A stretch of 64,000 nucleotides of DNA, taken from positions 620,001 through 684,000 of the forward strand of contig JAWZYV010016048.1 in NCBI GenBank assembly GCA_038373885.1. Reading direction: 5' to 3'. Shown here in pieces: positions 34,576 to 45,553 of the stretch (positions are counted from its first letter, which is position 1; every line of letters starts with the position of its first letter). The position numbers and the translations under genes are program-made. A model generated the notes under the pieces. It worked only from the letters and a program-made list of their open reading frames with translations, was not told where the DNA came from and made no database searches. Source of the stretch: Cheiracanthium punctorium. Taxonomy: Eukaryota; Arthropoda; Arachnida; Araneae; Cheiracanthiidae.

Positions 34576-34581
34576 TTTGGG
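34514..34581 (-). promoter_or_regulatory. -1 ribosomal frameshift signal between gag and pol
   Basis: In the gag frame the heptamer C CCA AAC (34581-34575) fits the X XXY YYZ slippery rule. It is followed by TTA TAA, the gag stop. Slipping back one base gives CTT ATA AAC, which is the pol frame. Eight bases after the heptamer GAGAGT (34566-34561) can pair with ACTCTC (34544-34539). GATGC inside that loop (34554-34550) can pair with GCATC (34518-34514), giving a possible H-type pseudoknot. The gag and pol frames overlap by only about 16 bases, and the heptamer lies in the overlap. This is strong sequence evidence; function is inferred. Confidence 0.8.
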
Positions 34582-35702
34582 TGACTATTGCTGATAGGTA
34601 CTATGGAAGTTGAGGATGTGGGGAGCGGTGGGATGTTATGTCTGTTTAAAGATGCAAAGAAACGGGTGGCATGTGGACAGATAGGAGCAGCATGTCCGGG
34701 TTCATGACACACCTGGCAACTAATATGGCTATGAAGGTAATTGTAGTTATTGTGATTGGCATTATGAGGATGAGATTGTCTGTGCTGAATAAAAGATGAA
34801 CGTTGATTATTTCCCCGTCGAAAATTTCTTCTGCCATTGAGTCTGTTGTGACTTTTAAAATTGTAAAAGTTCCTTTGAGGTAGTGGCTTATGCAATGGAA
34901 CGTGGTGTGTTCTTGTTCTCCTGTTATAGAAGGGTCTCCTGGCACTATAAGTTTCTGGATCTTGCTGGATCTTACGATCTCATTTGTCCAATTTTTGTTG
35001 AATTGAATTCAAAGTCTCATTCTCGGGAGTTATAACGCTGGGCTGCTGAGCTAAGATATTGTTATGGATGATACATTCTTGTACCATGATCGCTTTGCTT
35101 ACTGCCTCCTCATATGTTTTGATACCGGACTGTAAAATTTGTAAACGAATTTCCGGTGGCATAATTTGTGTGAGTTTAACAAATTTGATTTGTGACAGTG
35201 CATTTTTGTCTGCAACGGATGAATAAACTTTTGATGCCAGGACATCAAGTCTATGTGCTAAATTTCGAACTGTTTCACCTGGCAACATATTGAAAGAATG
35301 AAATTCCAAGATTGACGTCGCTTCCGATCTGTTTTGAAAAAAATCGCTGAGTAATTTGAATAATTCTTCAGATGTCTTCACCTGGTTTATTTGCGATGAC
35401 TGTTGAATTAACTTTAGGGCATTTCCGCCAAGTTTGGATTTTGCATATGCTAATAAGAATTGATCATTCCACCCCTGAATGGTGGCAACTTCACGGAGCT
35501 GGTCAATAAAAAAATTTAGTTGATCAGAATCCCCGTCAAACGACTGAATATGGATGGCAGGGAGGCTGTGAGGCCTTAAAAGATTATTGCTATGCGTATT
35601 ATTTCGATCTGTGGCTTCAATGCATGTGACTTCTGGTATTAAGGTAGGTGGCATGTCTGACACACTTGCGACAGTCTGCGATCTCTTTTTCTTGGGAGGC
35701 AT
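34569..35702 (-). pseudogene. gag: gag of the 9 kb Gypsy element, interrupted by one in-frame TGA
   Basis: The frame starts at ATG 35702 (MPPKKKRSQTV, a basic N-terminus) and includes a retrotransposon Gag/capsid region (about residues 55-190, with FFIDQLREVA and MLPGETVRNLAHRLD). It stops at TGA 34982-34980 after 240 codons. The same frame then continues, with no other stop, to TAA 34571-34569. It runs through a basic Arg/Asn-rich stretch and one CCHC zinc knuckle (CQVCHEPGHAAPIC, about 34725-34685). So the TGA separates capsid from nucleocapsid and from pol. It could be a point mutation of CGA (a CpG transition) or a genuine readthrough codon; the frameshift signal downstream makes mutation the simpler reading. 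Confidence 0.85.
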
Positions 35703-35815
35703 AGTTTAATTCTATCAGATACTATTATAGGTTGCTTATTTACTAATATTTATGAAATTAAGAGCATCACATATATATATATACAAAAACAATTTCTATT
35801 TTTAGAGTACTTGCA

Positions 35816-35818
<3 letters not shown>

Positions 35819-35850
<32 letters not shown>
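35819..35850 (-). repeat. A32 tract in the gag leader of the 9 kb Gypsy element
   Basis: An uninterrupted run of 32 T on the plus strand (A on the element strand), about 115 bases before the gag ATG. Confidence 0.95.
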
Positions 35851-35853
<3 letters not shown>

Positions 35854-36043
35854 CAATCATTATGTTATATACTATGTACGATTATATTTCAAAATCTCCT
35901 GATAAATTATATGTATATCTATTTCATACTTCTATTAAGGTTCTTCATTTGATCATTCAAAAATTGACAATTTTACTAGTGCTCATTTTTGCCGATCTTC
36001 ACGCATATATTAACAACAATACTAACGGCAATCGGACCTTTGA

Positions 36044-36060
36044 GAGGCGTCACGGTACCA
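36044..36060 (-). promoter_or_regulatory. Probable primer-binding site of the 9 kb Gypsy element
   Basis: On the element strand TGGTACCGTGACGCCTC starts three bases after the 5' LTR. The TGG start (complement of CCA) and the position fit. The core ACCGTGAC recalls some tRNA-Arg ends, but the match is imperfect, so the primer tRNA is not assigned. Confidence 0.55.
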
Positions 36061-36063
36061 TAT

Positions 36064-37078
36064 TATCATATAAGGAACAAAGTCATAGGAATGCGAAAAG
36101 TACTTGTATAGAGTAATGGTCCTAAATAAATCTTCAACACCTTGTGATCGTACAGGAAATTTCTACCCTTGCAGGTTCTAATTAAAAAAAAAAAAAACTC
36201 TCGAGTGGTCCGACTCCAATAAATTTCAAAAAGGACACATACCTGTTTTATGGATGACAACGAACGGAGAGTAGTGATGCCGAAATCTTGTACACTAAAA
36301 ACGCTCTAATTTATCACACACACATATAACTCCGGTGATGCGTTGTTTATTATGAAGACACCAAACCATATAAGAAAAAAAAGAACTTTTTTTATTTACG
36401 CATGATAAATATGGGCAAAATGGTGCTGGTCAACTAACACAAATTATAAAGTTACACAAACAAGAATTTAAAAAAAAAAATGGCACATGGGGCCACCAAG
36501 GAGGACTATGCCTCATAAAAAAAAACCGTACACACAGCAGGCCGACGAGCAGAGAACTGACGCTCACGTCTTTGCGATCCGTGGGCTCGGAGCTCGCCAT
36601 TTTCGCCAAGCGTGGCGAGATAGACTGCTGTAGCCAATCAGGAACCTGCACAATGTCTGCGTACCTGGCGATATGTTCGCCATCGTAGCGGTCGTCTTTT
36701 TGTAACCCTACGCTAGCAGGACGGAATTTCCACGTGGCGGAAGGTTCGACGATGTTCTAGAACATTCGCCATTTTTCAGGAAGGTTGTAGCACTTGTACT
36801 TACGGGGACGAGACATCGGTACATCATTGCATGACGGCTAGCTAGGCCTGGGAGCAACTTCCACGTGGGAAATTAAAGTTATCGTCCTTTAGCTCTCATG
36901 ATTAAAAAAAATTTATAGTAGAAGGAAAATTTCCTTTTACAAGAACAAATATGGCTGAAACATTGGGGGATATGATAAATCAGAGAAAAAAAAGGAAATT
37001 TGCAATTCTTTGTAGTATGTTAAATTTTAGAAAAATGGTGTGAACCTAAATTTTATAAAGGGGTGTCACTATGTGACA
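36064..37078 (-). repeat. 5' LTR of the 9 kb Gypsy element (1,015 bp)
   Basis: Partner of 28038-29050. It is bordered at 37079-37083 by the CCTAC duplication. The region of about 36480-36880 is markedly GC-richer and holds several short inverted pairs such as TCTAGA and CCACGTGG, possibly regulatory. Confidence 0.92.
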
Positions 37079-37083
37079 CCTAC

Positions 37084-39582
37084 AAAGCTCGAAAACTCCT
37101 GTGAATTATGTTGTCCGTGCCCGGCTCGTTTCTAGTAGCATGGGTGAAAGCCAAGTAAGAGGGCAAATTAACGTCATTTAAGGATCCTCCTAGTCTCAAC
37201 GAAGGTCAAGAGATTTTTTTAGGTTGATTCTGGAAAACAATATAAGAATTATAATACATTTAAAATTATTTTGGTTTAACGCAGAATTCATATGTTTGTT
37301 TGTAACACATATTTTGTCTTTCACTGTACGTTACGATATTCGCATTTCTGAATGAACTGTTTTGGACTAAGACTTACCTGCTCAAGAATTACAGTTTTGG
37401 TATAATTGCATAAATGGAATTTTTGTAACCTAAAGAATTAATGTCGCAAAATTTTGTGTTGATATTTTTGTAACTTTTTTTAAGAAGTTCGATTTTTTTT
37501 GTAAATCACTTTCTAAGATAATTAAGGTGACATCAATTCTTTTAAGCTCCACTTAGTAACAATTCTATCTTAAAAATTTGCTACCATCTCTTTCGTCTTT
37601 GAATTTAAGTTCTTTACATGCCAGGTAGTTTACATGTAGAAAAAATACATAGCAACATTTTTTTTTCAAGATAGGATAATTCAAAATCTGTTGCACGAAT
37701 AGAGAGATCTAAAGCTGATAAATTGTTCATTTAACTGTAATATGTTCATTAGTCGTATAAAAATGCAATTTTTGAAGACAGCCATAGATGCTGTAAATAA
37801 AGCACCCTCTTTTTCAAATAGTTTAATCAGAAGGTTTTAAATCACTTAGTAGTTAGTAATACAACTATCATTTAAATCTAAGTGGAAATCTGTATGAATT
37901 TTACTTCTGTGTAGTACATATATTCACAGTATTCGGCTTTGAGAGTGCTTAACCTTATCGGATAATTTATAAGACCTAAATTATTTTAAAACTATGCCGT
38001 TCGGTGACACCACAGTGTTGTAGTAACATGATACTAGTACTTTCCATTTATTTGATCAGTGGACCAGTTTCTGATATTTTGCTGACAGAATTCCAAGGCC
38101 AAAAACAGGAGGCACGTAGGTCCACAAGGAGGGCAAACCCAATGCTGTGAAAATAGACCAAGCTGTATTCACGAATGAATGATATATAAGTCTGATGCTG
38201 CCTTCTGGCAGTAATAACGTGCAACTAATTCTACTGAATTAATAATAAAATTTTCACGTAAATTTTATTTGAAGTAATACTTTTACATTATTTTTTATGT
38301 TTCAAAACAAAATAATTTATTATAACTCTTTAAAAATACATAAAAATGATAATATTTAAAGTTATCAGGTATATACTCAAGAGATAAAATCCTAGATGGT
38401 AAGTTTTGACGTTTGTGCTGTGAAATATGTAGAAAATGTTTTATAGCTGCATATTTAAACAGTTATTGTGTCAATCCACAAAGTTAATGCAACTATTTAA
38501 ACTACATTTTAAAGATTTGTATACATATTATTTTTGACTCTCATCACATTCCACGCTTCTTTTTATTTCCTCGGGTAAATTTTGGTAGTTTTTATTTATT
38601 TTTATAATTTCACTGTTTCTGTTATATATTATTATTAAATAAGTACTTATTAAATAAATGGGAAGTTCAGTTTTCTCATATTTCATTATAATACTCAAAA
38701 ATATGACTTTAATAACTCATTGTTATGGAGAAGTTTTCCCCAGGTTCACATCTCATATTTTTTTATGAAGGCGAGACCCAGGCCGTGAAGAAAGAACAAG
38801 ACTTTATAGAGGCAATCACATTTTATTTTAATATCAACACATAACGTTAAAATTATAAAGTCCTACGGTAGCTGAGCAGACCCCTCACAAAAAAACGCGG
38901 GTTCACTTGACAACTGCTAAGGCGTGAATGATGATGAGAAAAACTAGCCAAGAGGTTAGTACAGAACCAAAACACGCCACAAGTACATGCCAAACAAAAT
39001 GCAAAATTAACTTGACGCCAGTAGACGTTAAGAACATTTCTATATAATTATTTTTGAATCCCAGTCATGCCAACGGATAAAACAAACAATCTAGCAGCAA
39101 AATTGTAACCCAAAATGAAAGCCAATGTTATTTATAGATTTGATACCATATATGGTCATAAACAAATCATGAGAACAGAAATGCTAGGCTTTACCAATGC
39201 AAAAGTGAAATAAAAAGGAAAAATAAATGAAAACGGAAGATTGCTTTTAAATACGGTAGGTGCAGAAATAAAACTTTACAGGCGAAGGGAAAAGAATTCC
39301 AAATCGAAAGTGCAAAGAATAAATTTTGAACACAGATTAAATTTAGAAATAATTAACAATTAAGTAATTGATAATTAAAAATAAGATATGTGATTATCTG
39401 CATCACAATTGTAACTATGAGTATTTTTCGAATACAATGGTACATAAATTTTAATAATTTCATTGTTCTACCAAAACGAGGAAAATTTTATATTCTATTT
39501 GCCTACATTATTATTAAAAATAATAATCTTCAACTTTACAAAATACTTAAATCATACATTTTATTTTACTTTTTTATTAATT
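37084..39582. other. AT-rich spacer, no gene seen
   Basis: Less AT-rich stretches at about 37100-37210, 38060-38220 and 38740-39020 were read on both strands without finding a domain, a tRNA or matching repeats. Confidence 0.5.
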
Positions 39583-40093
39583 ACTAGCTGAATGCCACGT
39601 GCTTCGCACGGGAATGAATGTACTCTTTTTTTTATATTACAGCTTGTTGTAATTACTATTTATCATAATGAACACATATAGAAAAATTGATATCTCATAA
39701 ATATTTTCTGCGTTCAATAATTATGTGTAAAGAATTTCATGGTGATTGTTTGAACGGTGAAGAAGATGATTTGGCGCAGCGCCATCAACTGTCGAAGTTT
39801 TTGCAAAATGGATAGCATCACAATATTTTCATGTTCAAATATCTATGTGTGCGAATTTTCACAGCAAGCAGTTTAACGGTCATGATACGCTGCAGCGCCA
39901 TCTAGTGGCGGTAATAATATACTACAGCGCTATCAAAGAGCGGGTTAAGCAAAATGGATAAAGCGAAAATATTCTCCGTGTTCAAAAATTGTATATGTAC
40001 CAATTTTTAGAGCGGTAAGTTAAAAGATCAATAAGGTAATTGCTGAAGTGCTATCTAGTGGTGAGTTAAAATAATAAACTCTAGGGCTGTGGT

Positions 40094-40267
40094 CAGGTGC
40101 AGATTTGCCGAGTTCGAGGGGGCCTTGGGCAAAAGCTTCATTAGGGAATCCTCTTTCGAAAACTTTTTCAAAATTTACAAATTTTTAAACTTAAAAAACA
40201 ATCCCCCCCCATTTTTATTGTGGGCCCGGGCGCTTGGCCCGAATGCCCTCCCAGAAATCAGGCCCTG
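40094..40267. mobile_element. hAT-type MITE in Helitron 1, older copy (174 bp)
   Basis: It begins CAGGTGCAGATTT and ends AAATCAGGCCCTG, an imperfect inverted pair. The flanks GCTGTGGT (40086-40093) and GCTGCAGT (40268-40275) look like a diverged 8-bp target duplication; the Helitron repeat unit normally reads GCTGCAGTGCC here. Confidence 0.55.
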
Positions 40268-41318
40268 GCTGCAGTGCCATCAAGTTCTGAGTACAGCCAA
40301 ATGAATACTAAAAAAATATTCTCTCTGTTCAAATGTGTATGTATACCAATTTTTAAGGTGATCGGTCGAATGGCTTTGATGTTGGTGCGTTGCATCGGCC
40401 ATCTAGAGGCAAGTCATAGCAAAATAGACGTAAAGGTATTCTCCGTGCTCAAATATCTATAAATCAGCTGCTCTGTATTTTCATAGCAAACGGTTGAACG
40501 GTTGAATACAGAAGGCGAGTTATAGCTAAACGGATGCGACGAAAGTCTTCTTTTTGTTTAAACATCTATGTTTACGAATTTCCATGGCGATTAGTTGAAC
40601 GGTCCTGAAGATATTGGTTTGAAGTGACATCTAGTGGCAAGTTATAGCACAATGGATGACGTCAAAATATTCTCCGTGTTCGAATAGCTATCTATACCAG
40701 TTTTCATAGCGATCAGTTCATCAGTCTTTATATGCTGCAGTGCCATCAAGCGACGAATTAAAGTAAGAAGTTGATACGATGTAGCGCTATCTATTGGCGA
40801 GTTAAAATAACGATGGGCTACAGCACAATGAAGTAGCTATTTGTAGCAAAATGGATAACACGAAAATATTCTCCGTGTTCAAGTATCTAGATATATCAAT
40901 TTTCATAGAGATCAATTGTCCGGACATGAAGTTGGTGCGCTGCATTACCATCTAATGGCGAGTTAAAGTAATAATGAGCTGCAGTGCCTTCTAGTAGTGA
41001 GTAACAGCTAAATGAATAGTTAGAATGCATTCTCCGTGCTCAAATGTGCAAGCATCAAATTTTTAAGGCGATTGTCGAATGGTATAGAAGTTGATGAGCT
41101 GTAGCGCTATCTTGAGGCGAGTTAAAACGGATAACTTAAAAAATATTCTCCATGTTCATATATCCATGTGTACCAATTGTCATCAAAATCGATTGAACGG
41201 TATTTTCACAGCAAGCGCTTAAACGAAATAGAATTCGGTTTTTTACAGCACCATCTAGCGGTAAGTTACAGCAAAATGGATAGTGTAAAAATATTCTACG
41301 TCTTAAAATATCCGTGTG

Positions 41319-41496
41319 CAGGGACGTACCCCAAAAAAAAAATTTCGGGGTGGGTCCAAAAATTTCAGAGGGGGTCCAAACAGTGAAAAAGGTAGAATTT
41401 TATACAACAAAACTTCATCATTATTATTTTGCTTACAAAAACTGAAATTACGGAGGGGTCCGGACCCCCTGGACCACACTCCTGGGTACGTCCTTG
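41319..41496. mobile_element. hAT-type MITE in Helitron 1, younger copy (178 bp)
   Basis: The terminal inverted repeats are CAGGGACGTACCC and its near-complement GGGTACGTCCTTG. They are flanked by a perfect 8-bp duplication TCCGTGTG (41311-41318 and 41497-41504), the hAT signature. It interrupts the ATCCGTGTGTACC part of a Helitron repeat unit, so the empty site can be read directly. Confidence 0.85.
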
Positions 41497-42060
41497 TCCG
41501 TGTGTACCAATTTTCATCAAAATCGGTTGAATGGTATTTTCATAGCAAGCGGTCGAACGGAATAGAAATTGATGTTGTGAAGCGCCATCTAGCGTCAAGT
41601 TACAGCAAAATGGATAGAATAAAAATATTCTACGCCTTCAAATATCCGTGTGTACCAATTTTCATCAAAATCGGTTGAATGGTACTTGCATAGGAAACGG
41701 TCGAACGGAATAGAAATCGACGTACTGCAGCGCCATCTAGCAGCAAGGTCATGGCAAAACAGATAGTGTAAAAATATTCTCCGTATTCAAATATCCATAC
41801 GTACCAATTTTCGTCAAAATAAGTTAAACGGTATTTTCATAGCAAGCAGTTGAGTAGAATTCGACGTACTGCAGCGCTACCAAGCGGCAAGCTAGAGTAA
41901 AATGGACAGCATAAAAACCTTCTCCGTGACAAAAGACTTAAGTGTACCAAATTTCGTGGTGATCGGTCAAACGGTTTTGGAGTTTTTCAACGTCATACAC
42001 ACCCACCCACGTACATACATACATACATACCCACAAACATTCATTTATATATATACAGAT

Positions 42061-43626
42061 AATCATCTTTGTACATATTTTCCAGAAAAAAATAATTACT
42101 TTTAATACCGCTGTGGAAAATTTATTCATTATCAGAGGTATCAGCACAAGTTACTAAATATATTAATGATAGCTTGACACTAACTATCTGGCTTAGTGTG
42201 AATTACGCTGCCCAATTCTCACAACTTGCTCAATATGCTGAAAAAGAACATTTAAAACTGAAAAATAAATTAAACTACTAATTTAAAAATAAAAATGCAA
42301 ACTCTTTTATAGCAGTTATATGCTAATGGGATGCCAGATGATTCAACAGCGCCATCTGTGGACCGTATCCGCATTAGGACCGTTTTAAGCGAATGGAGTC
42401 CCATTGTCGATGGTACTCCTTCTGAATCAAAGTCCATGACAGAAGGTCATAAACTAATCTATTGCATGAAAACCTTTGCCACCACCCAAACACGGCGCCA
42501 AGCGAAAAAAATTTTACGCGACATGCAGACGGCAAAATGTTTAGAAATATTTATCCTCGTGTGCTGTTAATAATTTTGTAATACTATTTTTTACCTTCTG
42601 TATAATAGTTTTATGACAAATTACAGTATAAGCTAACTTTTTCGGCTGAAAACTGTGCTACTGTGTGAATAACCTATTATAAAATACAATTTGTAACCAA
42701 AATTTATTTTCATAAATACATGTAATTTTTTTTCGTAGATCTAAAAGATTATTTCGTGCTTTCACTAAAACGAGTTTCCTTTTTTTATCTTGGGTTTTAA
42801 TAGACCTTCCATGAAGAAAAATTTTCCTCTGTCTATACTAAAAATAACACCTTTACCAGTACATTTCTTGGGACACAAATATTTTTGTGATTTTTTAAGG
42901 AACAAAAAGTCTAAAATAGCCTCCCTGAAAAGTTTGTCCTATGTCTGTCCTGTTATTTACCAGAACTTAGCTAGTATGTTAACAAAAAAGAACGCAATGC
43001 ATGTGTTCTCATAATTGATAAAAATATTTCACGAATTGAAAAGTTTAAATGTAGTTTGCATTATTTTTTATTCTGTCACTAAAACAAACCTTTTGTTAAA
43101 TATACTGAAATCTTTTGATAAACTATTATACTACATAAATGTTCAAAAGAAAAAAATAAAATCTTAAACATAAAAAGGAACATTTCAAAACTTTCCTAAC
43201 TATAGCATTTGAAAGGCATTTCAGTAACGAGTATCTTCGAAAGATGGAATCGAACAAATTGGAATCCTTAGAAATTTTTTAGACGTTTCACTAGTTTCTT
43301 TTGTAAAAAATACCTTGAGATTTTCTTTTTTTATTTAAAGTCCTTTCTTATACCGCAATACCATAATAATTTCTAACAATTTGATGCCTATTTCAAAAAC
43401 AAGATGCTATTAAGAACTGCATCAGTAATGCAGTTGCTGAATTTTACGTTTAAAATTCGAATGAAATATAATTTATATTTGTTAATAAATAATCTACTTA
43501 ATAAGAAAGCCCAAGAATAACAGAATAATAAGACCAGTCAATAACTATGTATCATGCTGTAAAGCTTGAGACATACTCAACTGCTCTTGCTTATCTCTAA
43601 AGTGATTGTAGAGTATCATTTTATTA
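42061..43626. other. Spacer between the two Helitrons; one GC-richer patch of unknown nature
   Basis: The patch 42331-42570 has a 79-codon frame beginning MPDDSTAPSVDRIRIRTVLS. It has no domain I recognise and could be part of another repeat or a lone exon; I do not call it a gene. The rest is AT-rich without features. Confidence 0.45.
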
Positions 43627-45553
43627 CTAAGTCGCTGAACTACCCGTCGTTGACGGGTTAGTACTCGAAGAAAATTTCCAAAAAGCCAGAATTTTCCTTA
43701 GCATTGTAGGCGTACAAAGAATGGAATTAGTATATTGGCAATAATATAGAAAGCAAAAATATAATTTATGTGTATTGTTAAAAGATTACAGGTTAGAGAG
43801 TAACAAAGTGATGAGTAAAATTGACAATAGATACTATCTTATTATTTTAAAAATGAATTTATTCTGGGTGAATGAACTTTAAGTCAAGAGGTCATTCCTA
43901 ATCAGTAGCTAAATTTTGTTTGATTCACTACAGATAACTTAACATTATGCCTCAAAACATTTTGCACAATTTTCACAAGATCTATAAAAGCAAATAAACA
44001 TTTCAAACAGAGTTTTAAAATTAAATAATTTTTTCAAAAATTTCAGTATTTGTGTTTTAGTCGTTGCTGATCATGTTGCTAAACTTCATTGCATTCTCTC
44101 AATCCATTTTTAAGGGATGCGAAGGCAAACATTTATACGATTTTCACAAAATCCCAAGGTATGAAAGATTAAAACAGTTTTGGCATCTAGAGTATTTTTA
44201 AACTAACTTGCATCTAATATAATTAAAAATTCCATTCTATTCGATTGCCATTTTATAGAAATGAGACAAACATGTACTGAGTTTTCACAAAATCTTAAAA
44301 TCTGTAAAACATTTTAAATTACATTTACGCCTATAGTTTAAGTGACTACCTGTGACGCTACTAAATTTTATTTCATTCGCTTCAGTGGTTTATAGGAAAT
44401 CGACTAATATTTTCATACTTTGAATATTTTTGTGAATAATCTCAGTATCTAATCAACAGTTTAAAAAAATTCCACACTTGTAGTTTGAATTGAGTGACCA
44501 ACTATTATTTCACCAAATTTCACTTCATAGGTGTTAGTCGTTAATACGTGATGCGCAACAAATATTTATGAAACGATTTTTGCAAAATCTCAGAATCTAA
44601 TTAAACATATTACATATTTTAAATTTCAACACATACAATTAAATTGAGTGACCACCTCTAATGCGCTTAATTTCATTTCCTTTGGTTTAGTCGTAATTAT
44701 GCGATATGAGAACGAATATTTATGCATTTTGAAATAATTTTCGCAAAATCTCATGACCTAATCAAAATTTTTAAAAACTCGACGCCTATTGTTTAAGTTG
44801 AGTGATACACCTATCTTGTCACCAAACTTCATTTCATTCCCTGAAGTCTTTATTTCTTGATGTTGGAACAAAAATTTAAACATTTTTGAAACGATTTTCT
44901 CAAAATCTTAAATTCTAATCAAAAGATTTTAAAATTTTGATGCCCATAGATTAAGTTGAGCAACCACCTATCATTATCGAGGGCTATTATTCAGAACTTC
45001 TTTCTATTTAAAAAAATTAAAGTTTATTCTGGTTGAATAAGTTTTTCAAATCAAGAGGTTATTCCTAACCAGTAACTACATTTTGTTTGATTCACTGTAG
45101 ATATTTTAACATAATTCCTCGAAAACATTTAGAGCAATTTTCACAAAATCTAATAAAGCAAACAAACATTTTAAAAATTTATTTAAATTTTTCAAAAAAA
45201 TCCATTTTTTTTTGTTTTAGCCGTTGCTGATCATGTTACAAAACTTCATTGTATTCTTTTAATCCATTTTTAAGGAATGCGAGAACAAACATTTATACGA
45301 TTTTCACAAAATCCCACAATCTATGAAATATATAAAACTGTTTTGGCAACTGGAGTTCAAATTAATTTGCATTTAACATAATTCCAAATTTTATTCTGTC
45401 CCATTCCCATTTTTCAGGAATAGCGCAAACATGTACTGAATTTTCACAAAATCTCAAAATCTATAAAATAAATTAACATACTTTGACGCAAAGAGTTCAA
45501 GTGACCACCAGTGACGATACTAAATTTTATTTCACTCGCTTCAGTAGTTCATA

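Larger units (their letters stand above)
28038..37078 (-). mobile_element. Ty3/Gypsy LTR retrotransposon with frameshifted gag and pol (9,041 bp)
   Basis: Oriented on the minus strand. LTRs at 36064-37078 (5') and 28038-29050 (3') differ by about one substitution and two homopolymer lengths. The target duplication is CCTAC on the plus strand (28033-28037 and 37079-37083). Order on the element: leader, gag (35702-34569), pol (34575-30346), a long 3' noncoding region, polypurine tract, LTR. Integrase follows RNase H, as in Ty3/Gypsy. LTR similarity shows a young insertion. Pol is intact but gag has one in-frame TGA. Confidence 0.95.
39700..41960. repeat. Diverged tandem repeat forming the body of Helitron 1
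   Basis: About a dozen units of roughly 120-170 bp share three landmarks in fixed order on the plus strand: TATTCTCCGTGTTCAAATAT, then TACCAATTTTCAT followed by GGTTGAACGGT, then GCGCCATCTAGTGGC followed by AGTTA-AGCAAAATGGAT. Units differ by about 15-30 percent by eye, so the expansion is old. Confidence 0.75.
39584..42059 (-). mobile_element. Non-autonomous Helitron 1 (about 2.5 kb)
   Basis: On the minus strand the 5' end is TCTGTATATATATAAATG at 42059 and the 3' end is CAGCTAG at 39584. The 3' CTAG is preceded by a hairpin (CGTGC GAA GCACG). The flanks are A on the 5' side and T on the 3' side, the Helitron AT target. No RepHel frame is present. The body is a series of diverged tandem units, invaded by two hAT MITEs. 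Confidence 0.75.

Noticed and set aside
40089..41678. Frames of 71-120 codons in Helitron 1
   Set aside because: They cross tandem repeats and MITE boundaries and have no conserved text.
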